Positions 8,790-17,585 of a stretch of 64,000 bases of DNA are shown here, piece after piece. The stretch's first letter is position 1, and every line of letters begins with the position of its first letter. The notes below the pieces were generated by a model. It had not been told where the DNA came from. It did no database searches and saw only the letters and a list, made by a program, of their open reading frames with translations. Source of the DNA: Afipia sp. GTDB lineage: Bacteria; Pseudomonadota; Alphaproteobacteria; Rhizobiales; Xanthobacteraceae. The position numbers were made by a program, and so were the translations under genes. The stretch spans positions 81,295-145,294 of the forward strand of contig JAFVHU010000114.1 of NCBI GenBank assembly GCA_017474385.1, given 5' to 3'.

Positions 8790-9581
8790 TTATCCGAGCC
8801 ATCGCTTGCGGCGCCGATAGTGCTTGATGTTCCGATAGCTCTTGCGCACGCCTTCGAGGTTGAGGCCGAGATAGAATTCGCGGATGTCCTCGTTGGCGCG
8901 AAGGTCGGCCGCGTTACCTTCCAGTACGATGCGTCCGTCTTCCATGACGTATCCGAAATCGGCGAGGTCCAGCGCGACGCGGGTATTCTGTTCGACGATG
9001 AGCAGCGTCAGGCCATCTTCCTTCAATGAGCGGAGAACGCCGAACACCTCATCGACCATCATCGGCGCCAGCCCCAACGACGGCTCGTCGATCATCATGA
9101 GCTTCGGATTGGCCATCAGCGCGCGGCCGATCACCACCATCTGCTGTTCGCCGCCGGACAAATAGCCGGTCGTGCGCGACTTCAGCAAGGCAAGGCGCTT
9201 GATCCGGTCGTAGACGCCATCGAGCCGCCGCCGCATCGCCGGCGCTGAAGGCTCCATATGACCGCCGGCAATCAGGTTCTGCTCCACGGTCAGGTGACTG
9301 AGGACGCGGCGGCCCTCCATGACGTGGACGATCCCGTTGCGGACGATTTTTGCCGGATCACCGCCGTCGATCCGCGAGCCCTCGAACGAAATCGTCCCCG
9401 ACGTCACCTTGCCGTCCTCGGTCATGAGGAGGTTCGAGATCGATTTGAGCGTGGTCGACTTGCCAGCTCCGTTGCCGCCCAAGAGCGTGACGCAAGACCC
9501 CTTGGGCACGACGAGCGTAATACCCTTCACCGCAAGGATGACGTCGCTGTAGATAACCTCGACATTGCTGAGCTCAAGCAT
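8790..9581 (-). CDS. livF: Liv-type ABC transporter ATP-binding protein (LivF family)
   Basis: 263 aa ATPase with GGNGAGKSTTLK, LSGGEQQMV and LMMIDEPSLGLAP. The ATG at 9581 (MLELSNVEV) is preferred since GGAG precedes it by about eight bases; an in-frame GTG at 9638 would overlap the preceding gene. The basic tail (YRRRKRWLG) is longer than in typical LivF. Last gene of the operon livG-ligase-livH-livM-binding protein-livF on the minus strand. Confidence 0.88.
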   Translation of the reverse strand: MLELSNVEVIYSDVILAVKGITLVVPKGSCVTLLGGNGAGKSTTLKSISNLLMTEDGKVTSGTISFEGSRIDGGDPAKIVRNGIVHVMEGRRVLSHLTVEQNLIAGGHMEPSAPAMRRRLDGVYDRIKRLALLKSRTTGYLSGGEQQMVVIGRALMANPKLMMIDEPSLGLAPMMVDEVFGVLRSLKEDGLTLLIVEQNTRVALDLADFGYVMEDGRIVLEGNAADLRANEDIREFYLGLNLEGVRKSYRNIKHYRRRKRWLG

Positions 9582-9631
9582 CGACAACTCCGCGGCCGGA
9601 GCGCTGTCGCGCTCCGGCTGGTTCAGCCGGG

Positions 9632-10861
9632 TTACCACTTCGCAATCGTGGGGACCGGCACGTTTTCAGCGGCGATAACATATTTACCATCCTTGATGGT
9701 CGCGACGTTGACGGTCAGGCCCTTGACCGGGAATGGCGCCTCATTCGTATAAGTCAGGTTTGGCAGAATGCTGAAAGTCTGATCGGCCGAAATCGGTGTC
9801 GTCAGCAGCGCGGTGCGAACCGCCTCGCCAGTGACTTTGTCGGCGCCGACCTTGCGCGCAGCCGCCTCGATCGCCCGGAGTGCGACCAGCGTCTGATTGT
9901 AGCCCATGACGCTCGCGACGGACCATGTCGCCTGCGACTTGTATTTTGCGACGACCATCTGGTGGAAGTCGTGGGCTTTGGTCTTTTGCTCAGTCGGCAC
10001 GGCCATGCCGTAGACTTCATAGTCGCCTTCCAGGTCCTTCATGCCGCCAACGGCCTTACCTGAGGCAATCAGGCCGTTATGCGAACTCATCATGATCGGA
10101 ATATCGGCCTTGCCGAGCGCCTGCAGCGCACGCTTGGTCGCCACAACCGCGGCCGTGTTGGTCTGGATATCGATAACTTGCACGCCCTTGCGGATCAGGC
10201 GGCCAACCTGGGTGGTCAGATCGGTCGGCTGAACTTCGGTAAAAATGGTCTCGACGATTTCAGCCTTGTCCGGGTTGTCCTTGGCGAACTTCTCCGCGCC
10301 CTTGGCAATATCGACATAAGCCGGCGAGGCTTCCGAGGAAATGATGCCGACTTTCAGCGGCCCCTTGATGCCGCGGGTGCTGCGGAACCATTCGAAGAAC
10401 CCGGCAGCCTCATGGCCATAAGTTGGCCGCGGGTTGAAGATCCAGGGATCGCCTTTCCAAGCGAACCCGTAACCGGCCGTCGACATCAACATGGGCACCT
10501 TGTCCGCCGGAAGCCGACCTTGCAGCGCGGCGACGTCAGGTCCACCGACGCCGAGTACGGCCACCGGATTGAGTTCGGCCTTGATGCCGGGCCAAAGGCT
10601 CGCAGTCTGCGCCGCGTCGTAGCGCCCGTCAAAGTCCTTGATCCCGATCTTGATGCCCATTCCCTTGCCGACTTCTTCGTTCCACCAATCGACAGTGGCG
10701 CGACGGGCGCCGACAAGGTCCTTCATGATGTCGGCGTAGGGTCCGGTAAAGTCGGCGATCGAGGCAATATTGTAGGTCGTCTGCGCCGAAGCGGGCAGCG
10801 CGAGTGTGACGACCGCCACTGCCGCGGCGCCTGCGATCCATTTAAAACGTCTGCTCTTCAT
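9632..10861 (-). CDS. ABC transporter substrate-binding protein (Peripla_BP_6 family)
   Basis: 409 aa with a clear Sec signal peptide (KSRRFKWIAG start, cleavage after ALPASAQ near residue 26). The mature part contains ADFTGPYADIM and WNEEVGKGMG, the layout of LivK-like periplasmic receptors, and ANVPVPTIAKW at the end. It supplies substrate to the LivHMGF encoded around it. Because an acyl-CoA ligase is in the same operon, the ligand is more likely a hydrophobic carboxylic acid than an amino acid (inference). Confidence 0.88.
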   Translation of the reverse strand: MKSRRFKWIAGAAAVAVVTLALPASAQTTYNIASIADFTGPYADIMKDLVGARRATVDWWNEEVGKGMGIKIGIKDFDGRYDAAQTASLWPGIKAELNPVAVLGVGGPDVAALQGRLPADKVPMLMSTAGYGFAWKGDPWIFNPRPTYGHEAAGFFEWFRSTRGIKGPLKVGIISSEASPAYVDIAKGAEKFAKDNPDKAEIVETIFTEVQPTDLTTQVGRLIRKGVQVIDIQTNTAAVVATKRALQALGKADIPIMMSSHNGLIASGKAVGGMKDLEGDYEVYGMAVPTEQKTKAHDFHQMVVAKYKSQATWSVASVMGYNQTLVALRAIEAAARKVGADKVTGEAVRTALLTTPISADQTFSILPNLTYTNEAPFPVKGLTVNVATIKDGKYVIAAENVPVPTIAKW

Positions 10862-10923
10862 CTCTACGTCCTCCCGGTTCTGTTATGTTTCATGGACACC
10901 GCCCTGCGGCGGCTTCGCTACGT

Positions 10924-11970
10924 TCAGTATGGAAACGGCCATGTCCGATACGACCGCTTCAGGATATTCCAGCGATGCATCAGGCCGCGCGGCTCGAAGA
11001 TCAGAAATGCTGCAATGACGCTGCCGAGAAACACATTCATCAGGGAAAATACGACATCGCCGCCGATCGAGGGGAATTGCGAGACGACGGATGGCCCGAG
11101 CGACACGAAGGCCTCCTGAATGCATTTGATGACGACGACGCCGACGAGAGCGCCCGTGATCGACCCCATTCCGCCGACGATTATCATGGCAATAAACCAT
11201 ATCGAATTGAACAGCGTGAACTGATCGACCGCGACAAAGCGAACGAAATAAGCCCACAATCCGCCGCCGACGCCGGCATAGAATGCGCCGACCAAGAACG
11301 CGGTCGCCTTGATGGCCACGACATCAATGCCCATAATGCCGGCTGCGACGTCGTCGTCGCGCACGGCTACGAAAGCGCGTCCGTACCGGCCCCGCACCAT
11401 GCCGTAAGCGCCAAAGGTCATGAGCGCCGCGACGGCGAGACAGAGATAATAGATCGAGATATCCGTCGCGAACGCGAATCCGAACAGGCTGGCAGGGTCG
11501 AGCGTCAGGCCGTTCGAACCGCCAAACCATGGCAGGTTCAGAACGAAGAAATGAAACAGCGCCTGGGCGGCGATCGTCGTCAGCGCCAGGTAGAACCCCT
11601 TGATGCGCACCGCCGACAATCCGAAGATGAAGCCGAACACAGCCGCGGAACACCCCCCGAGCGGGATGGTCAACCAGAACGGAAACCCCAGTTTCGTGGC
11701 CAGAAAACCGGTCGTGTAGGCGCCGACGCCCATAAAGGCGGCCTGTCCCAGATTGATCTGGCCGGCATAACCGGTGGTGACCTGAAGGCCGAGGACGATC
11801 ACCGACGAGATCAATATCAGCGTCGAGATGGCGAGCAGCCGCGGTCCGAACAGGATCGGCAGCGCCAGCAGGAAAATCAGAAACAAGGCTAGGGCAATCT
11901 GCTGCGGACGCGTCCGCACCAACGCCGCATCGCGCGCAAAACTGGTGGCGAAAATGCCGGCCGGATCCAT
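10924..11970 (-). CDS. livM: Liv-type ABC transporter permease (LivM family)
   Basis: 348 aa permease with about nine membrane segments; TGYAGQINLGQAAFMGVGAY near residue 65 is the LivM signature, and the EPRGL-like end (FEPRGLMHRW) is typical. It begins four bases after the livH stop. A 62-base gap separates it from the binding-protein gene downstream, the largest in this operon. Confidence 0.9.
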   Translation of the reverse strand: MDPAGIFATSFARDAALVRTRPQQIALALFLIFLLALPILFGPRLLAISTLILISSVIVLGLQVTTGYAGQINLGQAAFMGVGAYTTGFLATKLGFPFWLTIPLGGCSAAVFGFIFGLSAVRIKGFYLALTTIAAQALFHFFVLNLPWFGGSNGLTLDPASLFGFAFATDISIYYLCLAVAALMTFGAYGMVRGRYGRAFVAVRDDDVAAGIMGIDVVAIKATAFLVGAFYAGVGGGLWAYFVRFVAVDQFTLFNSIWFIAMIIVGGMGSITGALVGVVVIKCIQEAFVSLGPSVVSQFPSIGGDVVFSLMNVFLGSVIAAFLIFEPRGLMHRWNILKRSYRTWPFPY

Positions 11971-11973
11971 CGC

Positions 11974-12861
11974 TCAAACCCTCTCGATCGTTCTCCACCC
12001 GAACATTCCGGTCGGGCGGATAAACAAGATGACAAGCATGATCACGAACGGGAATACCGAGCCAACCGCTCCGCCGACCACCGGGTCGACATAGGCCGTC
12101 ACAAGTCCCTGCACGGCGCCGACGATCAGACCGGCCAACAAGACTCCGGCGATCGACTCGAATCCGGCGAGCAGGGCCACCGGCAGCGCCGAAAGCCCGA
12201 TGTCCGACGCCAGGAAATTCAGCGACTTGCCGCTGAGGTAGATGATCGCGCCGAGGGTCGACAATACGGCGCCCAGCGCCCAGGCGAAAGCGATGGAGCG
12301 TTTCACCGAGATTCCCATCGACAACGCGACCTGATGATCCTCGGCGACCGCGGTCATTTTGAGTCCGGCGCGGGTGTTGTTGAAGAACCACGACAGGCCC
12401 AGTCCGACAATCACCGTGATCACGGCGCCGATCAGCAGTGACCGCGGAATCAGGATGTCGCCGATGATCACCGGCTTCAACGCGAAGATGATCGGAAACG
12501 GCCGGACCTGCGGTCCGAATATCAAAAGGATGAGGCCCCTGATGAGAATCAGCAGGCCGATCGTCACCATCACCATCGCGAAACTGGACTCGCCGACGAG
12601 ACGCGAAAAAAAGATGCGCTCGATGATAAGCCCGAATATCGCCGATACCGCCATCGCCAGCGGAAGCGCCACGAACAGTGGCAGTCCGGTTTGGATCACC
12701 ATCCACCAGACGATGAAGCCGCCGAACACGACGAGCTCGCCTTGCGCAAAGTTGAACACCTTCGACGCGCGGTAGATGACAATGAAGCCCATCGCGATAA
12801 GGGCGTAAAGGAGCCCTACCAGCGAACCGTTGATCAGGTAATTCAGAAAGTCGATCATCAT
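11974..12861 (-). CDS. livH: Liv-type ABC transporter permease (LivH family)
   Basis: 295 aa (MMIDFLNYL). Contains VFNFAQGELVVFGGF near residue 35, the LivH signature, and about eight hydrophobic segments, ending FIRPTGMFGW. The start overlaps the stop of the acyl-CoA ligase gene by four bases, so the ligase and permease are translationally coupled. Confidence 0.9.
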   Translation of the reverse strand: MMIDFLNYLINGSLVGLLYALIAMGFIVIYRASKVFNFAQGELVVFGGFIVWWMVIQTGLPLFVALPLAMAVSAIFGLIIERIFFSRLVGESSFAMVMVTIGLLILIRGLILLIFGPQVRPFPIIFALKPVIIGDILIPRSLLIGAVITVIVGLGLSWFFNNTRAGLKMTAVAEDHQVALSMGISVKRSIAFAWALGAVLSTLGAIIYLSGKSLNFLASDIGLSALPVALLAGFESIAGVLLAGLIVGAVQGLVTAYVDPVVGGAVGSVFPFVIMLVILFIRPTGMFGWRTIERV

Positions 12862-14840
12862 GACATCCCGGCCATTTTGCGCCGCGCCTGCACCGCCGTG
12901 GCGACCAGAGGGGCCGCGTCGACGGAATGAATCAGCACGTTGGCCGCCATCGTTCCGCGGCGTCCATCCTGGTAGGTGACGGGGATTGAGAGCGCCACGC
13001 GATCTTTGCCGGCGTAGAGGCCGTCGATCAATTCTGCATAGCGTTGCACCAGAAATTCACGTCGTAGCTTGCGCGTGCGGGTCAATTCGCCCTCGTCCGG
13101 ATCGAGTTCCTTGGGAAAATTCGCAAATCGCCGGACTTGTGCATGATCGGGCAGAAATTTGTTGATGCGGACGATCTCTTCGCGGATCAAATCGGCTACG
13201 GCTGTCATTTGCGAGAGGTCGGCGAATGTCGAATAAGCCAGCCTGCGTTCCTCCGCCCACCGCGATACCACACCCATGTCGATATTGATCAACGCTCCGA
13301 TGTAGTCCCGCGACGCGTCGCCAAGCGTCATGATGTCCTTGATGAACGGACTGAAGCGCAGCCGCGTTTCGATGAATTGCGGTGGATAGCTTTGACCGGA
13401 ACTCAGCTTGGCGAGATCCTCGATCCGCTCGAGGAAAACCAACTCGCCGGAGGTAGTGACGGAAACAGCGTCGCCGGTCCGGTACCATCCGCCATCTATT
13501 CGTTCGGTGGTCTTGTCGGGCTTGCCGAAATAGCCCTGAAAGAAAGATCCACCGCGTACGAGCAGTTCGCCGTCCGGTGAAACCTTCCATTCCAGCGCCG
13601 CTGTTGCGGGGTGGGCTTCAAGCCAGTGGCCGACGGTTTCGAGGTCGTAGCGTTCGCCCTTGTGAATCGTCATGATGCCGATCTCGGTCGAACCGTAAAT
13701 ATTGCGCAAGGGTACGCCGATGGCGTGAAACAGCCGGAACACATCGGGCGCCATGGTTGATCCGCCGCTCAGCGCGACCTTCACGCGCGTCAGGCCGAGC
13801 TTGTCGCGCAACGGCTTCAGAACCAAAGTCTCCGCGATCGGAAATGCCAAGTGGGCTGCCAATGGTACCGGCTTGCCGTCGAGCCGAGCGACGTTGACCT
13901 TGCGTCCGATCTTGACGCCCCATTCGTAAATGCGGCGGCGGATTGGCCCCGCGTCGAGCATCTTTGCCTGGATCGTCGAGGCCAGGCTCTCCCATTGCCG
14001 GGGTGCGAACACCATCGCCTCGACCGCGAGTTCGCGGAGATTGGCCAGAACCTGCTCCGGCGACTCCGGAAAGTTGACCACCAGCGGCAAGGTGACGCCG
14101 ATCGTAACACCGAACAATTGTTCGGTGACCCAGGCAGGCGCAATGTAGGTGAGGTAATCCATGCCCGGCGTCAGGTCGGTGCCGTTCACCAATCGATGCG
14201 CGTTGTCGATCAGATAACGGTGCGTGATAATGACGCCTTTGGGACGCCCCGTCGTGCCGGATGTGTAGGACAGGATGGCGATGTCGTCAGGCTGGCCCAA
14301 TGCGACAAGGCTATCGAACAACCCCGGCTCGGCGGCGTTCCGCTTGCGTCCCTCGTCTTCCATGTGCTCGAGCTTCATGAGGCTCGGCTGCCGGTAAGAC
14401 CACATGCCGGTATCATCCCAGTAGATCAGCCTGCGCAATGTCGGGACGCTGCCGAGTACTGCGAGCCCCTTGTCAATCTGCTCCTGGTCCTGGCCTACGA
14501 AGTAAACCGCCTGACTGTCGTTCAGGAGGTACTCGATTTCACCGACTGTGAGGTCGGGGTAGAGCGAGACGACCTTGCCGCCGAGCGAGAGCACGGCAAG
14601 CTCCATCCAAAAATTCTCGGGCTCGTTTTCGCCGATGATGGCGACCGTCTCGCCGCGCGCAAACGACATCGATTGCAATCCAACCGCCAGGTTGCGGACG
14701 CGCTCGAGCACGTCGCCGTAACGGAACTCACGCCAGATGCCCCGATACTTGTGACGCGCGATTAGCCGCTCGGGCTCCGCCGTGGCCCGGTCGACGAATG
14801 CCTGCGGCAATGTTTTCATTGGTGTGGCGGCTGAGGTCAT
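12858..14840 (-). CDS. Long-chain acyl-CoA synthetase (AMP-forming) inside the transporter operon
   Basis: 660 aa, the length of long-chain FadD-like ligases. The adenylate motif is YTSGTTGRPKG near residue 193, the second motif is YGSTEIG, and GGWYRTGD near 440 marks the hinge region. It would activate an imported acid to its acyl-CoA in the cytoplasm using ATP and CoA. Its start overlaps the livG stop and its stop overlaps the livH start, so import and activation are coupled at translation. This livG-ligase-livH order is known from HAAT systems for fatty and aromatic acids; the exact substrate is unknown. Confidence 0.88.
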   Translation of the reverse strand: MTSAATPMKTLPQAFVDRATAEPERLIARHKYRGIWREFRYGDVLERVRNLAVGLQSMSFARGETVAIIGENEPENFWMELAVLSLGGKVVSLYPDLTVGEIEYLLNDSQAVYFVGQDQEQIDKGLAVLGSVPTLRRLIYWDDTGMWSYRQPSLMKLEHMEDEGRKRNAAEPGLFDSLVALGQPDDIAILSYTSGTTGRPKGVIITHRYLIDNAHRLVNGTDLTPGMDYLTYIAPAWVTEQLFGVTIGVTLPLVVNFPESPEQVLANLRELAVEAMVFAPRQWESLASTIQAKMLDAGPIRRRIYEWGVKIGRKVNVARLDGKPVPLAAHLAFPIAETLVLKPLRDKLGLTRVKVALSGGSTMAPDVFRLFHAIGVPLRNIYGSTEIGIMTIHKGERYDLETVGHWLEAHPATAALEWKVSPDGELLVRGGSFFQGYFGKPDKTTERIDGGWYRTGDAVSVTTSGELVFLERIEDLAKLSSGQSYPPQFIETRLRFSPFIKDIMTLGDASRDYIGALINIDMGVVSRWAEERRLAYSTFADLSQMTAVADLIREEIVRINKFLPDHAQVRRFANFPKELDPDEGELTRTRKLRREFLVQRYAELIDGLYAGKDRVALSIPVTYQDGRRGTMAANVLIHSVDAAPLVATAVQARRKMAGMS

Positions 14841-15646
14841 TTTTCGCCCAGGTAAGCTTTCATGACCAGCGGGTCCCGCTGAATCTGGGCGGGCGTTCCG
14901 GTCGCGATCATTTTCCCGAAATCTAGTACGTAGATGCGGTCCGCGAGGTCCATGACCACACCCATATCGTGCTCGACGAGTACGACGGGGATGCCGCGCG
15001 CCTCGCGTACGTCGAGGATGAACCGGGCGAGGTCTTCCTTTTCCTCGTTGTTCATCCCGGCCATCGGCTCGTCCATCAGCAGAATTTTCGGTTCCTGCGC
15101 GAGCGCGCGGCCGAGGTCGACACGCTTGCGCAAGCCATATCCAAGTGTTCCGACCGGCTGATGGCGGATCGATTCGATTTCCAGCAATTCAATGATTTCC
15201 TCGACGACCTCGCGGTGCTGCGCTTCCTCCTTTTGGGCCCAGTGAAAATGCACGAAGGCCTGCAAAATCGAACTGCGCATATGCATGTGCCGCCCGATCA
15301 GGATGTTCTCGATCACGGTCATGCCGGGAAAGATGTGCGTTCCCTGAAACGTCCGCGCCAATCCGGATCGCGCGATTTGATGGACGCTTCGGCCGACCAT
15401 CTGCTCACCATCGAACACGATGCGGCCCTGCTGCGGTCGATAGAAGCCGCTCATACAGTTCATCAGCGAGGTTTTGCCGGCGCCGTTGGGGCCGATAACC
15501 GCAATGAGCTCGTCGGGCCTGATCTCGATCGAGACTTCGTTCAGGGCGACAACGCCGCCGAACGACATTCGCAGACGGTCTGCGGTCAGCATCGGCCGCA
15601 TACCGCTCACGTTGGGCTCCGCATGGGTCGCCGCTTCGGCGCTCAT
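14837..15646 (-). CDS. livG: Liv-type ABC transporter ATP-binding protein (LivG family)
   Basis: 269 aa ATPase. Walker A GPNGAGKTSLMN, Walker B ILLMDEPMAGMN and the H-loop VEHDMGVVMD are intact. First gene of the minus-strand operon that runs to 8790; its promoter lies in the 140-base divergent region that also serves the nitronate-monooxygenase-like gene and contains candidate operator B. Confidence 0.9.
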   Translation of the reverse strand: MSAEAATHAEPNVSGMRPMLTADRLRMSFGGVVALNEVSIEIRPDELIAVIGPNGAGKTSLMNCMSGFYRPQQGRIVFDGEQMVGRSVHQIARSGLARTFQGTHIFPGMTVIENILIGRHMHMRSSILQAFVHFHWAQKEEAQHREVVEEIIELLEIESIRHQPVGTLGYGLRKRVDLGRALAQEPKILLMDEPMAGMNNEEKEDLARFILDVREARGIPVVLVEHDMGVVMDLADRIYVLDFGKMIATGTPAQIQRDPLVMKAYLGEK

Positions 15647-15724
15647 GTCTCCTCCGTAGTCGCGCAGTCGTTCAAAGCGCGCGCGTAGTTATTTTCGTTG
15701 CGTTATGACCAATCAGGCATAATA

Positions 15725-15740
15725 CTTACTTGCAAGTCAA
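15725..15740. promoter_or_regulatory. Candidate TetR operator B
   Basis: CTTAC-N6-GTCAA, with a perfect ACTTGCAAGT core, in the divergent region between livG and the NMO-like gene. It differs at two of sixteen positions from a perfect palindrome of the same type as sites A and C. Confidence 0.5.
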
Positions 15741-15786
15741 ATAGATTTTTGACGCTTTTCATGCGACCAATTCACGGCGTGAACGA

Positions 15787-16758
15787 ATGCTGGGCGACCC
15801 CAATCTTGCTGTGCAACTCCGCACCCAGCTCAAATTGCCCGTTCTGGTTGGGCCGATGTTTCTCGTATCGGGTCCCGACCTTGTCATCGCTTGTTCGCAG
15901 GCCGGCGTCGCGGGCTCTTTTCCGACCCTTAATGCGCGGTCGACGGCAATCCTGGATCAATGGCTCGCGAGGATCACGGCCGAGTTGCAGCCGGACGCGG
16001 CTCCCTATGCAGCGAACCTGATCGTCCATCCAACCAACACCAGGCTGGCGGAAGACGTCGATCTGGTCGTCAAACACAAGTCGCCGCTGGTGATTGCCAG
16101 CGTCGGACATCCGGGTCGTGTTGTTGCCGCCGTAAAGAGCTACGGCGGCTTGGTTTTCTCCGACGTCGCCTCGCTCAAACACGCCCAACGCGCGGCGGAA
16201 ACCGGCGTTGATGGTCTGATTTTGTTGTGTGGCGGCTCCGGCGGCAACACCGGTTGGCTCAACCCCTTCGCATTCGTCACCGCCGTTCGTAAATTCTTCG
16301 CCGGACCCCTTGTTCTCGCCGGGGCGATCTCGAATGGCCGCCTGATCCATGTTGCGGAAGAGCTCGGCGCCGACTTCGCCTATGTCGGTACGCCCTTTAT
16401 CGCGGCGACGGAGAGCATGGCGGCGGATGATTACCGGCAAATGCTGATCGATAGCAACGCCGACGACATTCAGCTGACGGCCGAAGTCACTGGCCTTCCC
16501 GCCAACATGCTCCGCAAAAGCCTCGAACGCAGCGGCTTCAGGCCGGAGCCGAAGCATGACGGTTTCAATCTCCTGAAGGAGATCGAGACGCTGAAGGCAT
16601 GGCGGGATATCTGGAGCGCGGGGCAGGGCGTTGGCGATGTCGAGCGTGTCGAGCCGGCTGCGGGCGTGATCGACCGCATGACGCATGATTACGATGCGGC
16701 GCGCGCAGCAAGCCAGCAACGGGCCGCGCGCAGGTTCGCTTCAGTCGGCAGTCAATAG
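15787..16758 (+). CDS. Nitronate monooxygenase-like flavoprotein
   Basis: 323 aa TIM-barrel protein of the 2-nitropropane dioxygenase/NMO family: PMFLVSGPDLV at the start of the barrel, YGGLVFSD, and the phosphate-binding GAISNGRLIH and YVGTPFIA. In most members the block after AGAGG contains a catalytic His (GGHxG); here it reads GGSGGNTGW, with Asn at that place, so nitronate oxidation is doubtful. Members in beta-oxidation clusters may act on enoyl- or other acyl-CoA compounds (inference). Divergent from the transporter operon. No strong ribosome site is seen before 15787. Confidence 0.8.
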   Translation: MLGDPNLAVQLRTQLKLPVLVGPMFLVSGPDLVIACSQAGVAGSFPTLNARSTAILDQWLARITAELQPDAAPYAANLIVHPTNTRLAEDVDLVVKHKSPLVIASVGHPGRVVAAVKSYGGLVFSDVASLKHAQRAAETGVDGLILLCGGSGGNTGWLNPFAFVTAVRKFFAGPLVLAGAISNGRLIHVAEELGADFAYVGTPFIAATESMAADDYRQMLIDSNADDIQLTAEVTGLPANMLRKSLERSGFRPEPKHDGFNLLKEIETLKAWRDIWSAGQGVGDVERVEPAAGVIDRMTHDYDAARAASQQRAARRFASVGSQ

Positions 16759-16761
16759 CTC

Positions 16762-16785
16762 GCGGGACGGCTCTCGTCCGCTTTT
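16762..16785 (+). terminator. Possible terminator between convergent genes
   Basis: A GGACG/CGTCC stem with a five-base loop, extended by GC pairs around one bulged G, followed by CTTTTG, just after the stop at 16758. The T run is short, so this is weak. Confidence 0.35.
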
Positions 16786-16860
16786 GCCTTAACGGCTCAA
16801 GGTGGGGGCCGATCCCACGGATATACGCAATATCCAGCAACCGCGGGATACGCTCTTAGG

Positions 16861-17487
16861 CTAGGGCGAAACGGCGTGGTCGAGAAGGTCTGTAAAAACC
16901 TTCGCGATCTCCGCGCCGCTTTTCGGTCCGTCCTTATCGAACCACCGTGCCATCCAGTTGACCGCACCCATGAAGAAAAACACGGTCAATTTTGGATCGA
17001 CCTGCCGTATGCTGCCGTCGGCCATGCCCTTCTCGATAATCGCCTGCATCTGATGCTGCGCCTTGTCACGGCGCGCGGCGACGATCTTGCGGTTGGCGGG
17101 ATCGAGCGCCTGGAATTCGACGAGGACGGCGCAATCGCCGATCTCGCTGTTGTGCGACTCGATGAATTCCTTCGCAAACGAAAGCAGAATTTCACGGCCG
17201 TTCCTGCCGGTCTTGTACGCGTGCTCGAACGCGCGATCGCCGAGATCCTGCGACAGCATATGGCACTCGAACAGGATTTCCTGCTTGTTCTTGATGTAAT
17301 AATAGAGCGCGGGCTTGGTCACGCCAAGCGTCTTGGCGACATCGTCGAGCGACGTCGCATGATATCCTTGCGAGCTGAATGCGCGCGCCGCCTCTTTCAG
17401 CAAGGCGGTTCGCTTCAGATTGAATTGCTGGTCGCGGGTCTGAACGGTGTCGTTCCACGCGGCAAGCTGACGGTCACGGCCAGACAC
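16861..17487 (-). CDS. TetR/AcrR family transcriptional regulator
   Basis: 208 aa from the GTG at 17487, chosen because AGGAG lies five bases upstream. The N-terminal helix-turn-helix (FSSQGYHATSLDDVAKTLG, then KPALYYYIKNKQEIL) at residues ~35-72 is typical TetR; the C-terminal domain contains FFMGAVNWMARWF and resembles regulators of fatty-acid and acyl-CoA genes. It lies downstream of an acyl-CoA dehydrogenase and close to three promoter regions with a common inverted repeat, so it is the natural candidate for their repressor, released by an acyl-CoA or free acid. Confidence 0.88.
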   Translation of the reverse strand: MSGRDRQLAAWNDTVQTRDQQFNLKRTALLKEAARAFSSQGYHATSLDDVAKTLGVTKPALYYYIKNKQEILFECHMLSQDLGDRAFEHAYKTGRNGREILLSFAKEFIESHNSEIGDCAVLVEFQALDPANRKIVAARRDKAQHQMQAIIEKGMADGSIRQVDPKLTVFFFMGAVNWMARWFDKDGPKSGAEIAKVFTDLLDHAVSP

Positions 17488-17585
17488 CACCACTCCTAGA
17501 ATTTCATTGCGAGAACAGCAGCGCTGATCCCGGCACAATTGAGCTGATTCGGTCAGCTTTTATCAACGCGAATACCCATCGCAAG

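Noticed and set aside
11324-12706. 460-codon minus-strand open frame across livM/livH
   Set aside because: It is the shadow of two well-supported permease genes in another frame and is rich in Arg/Asp/Gly without any family motif.
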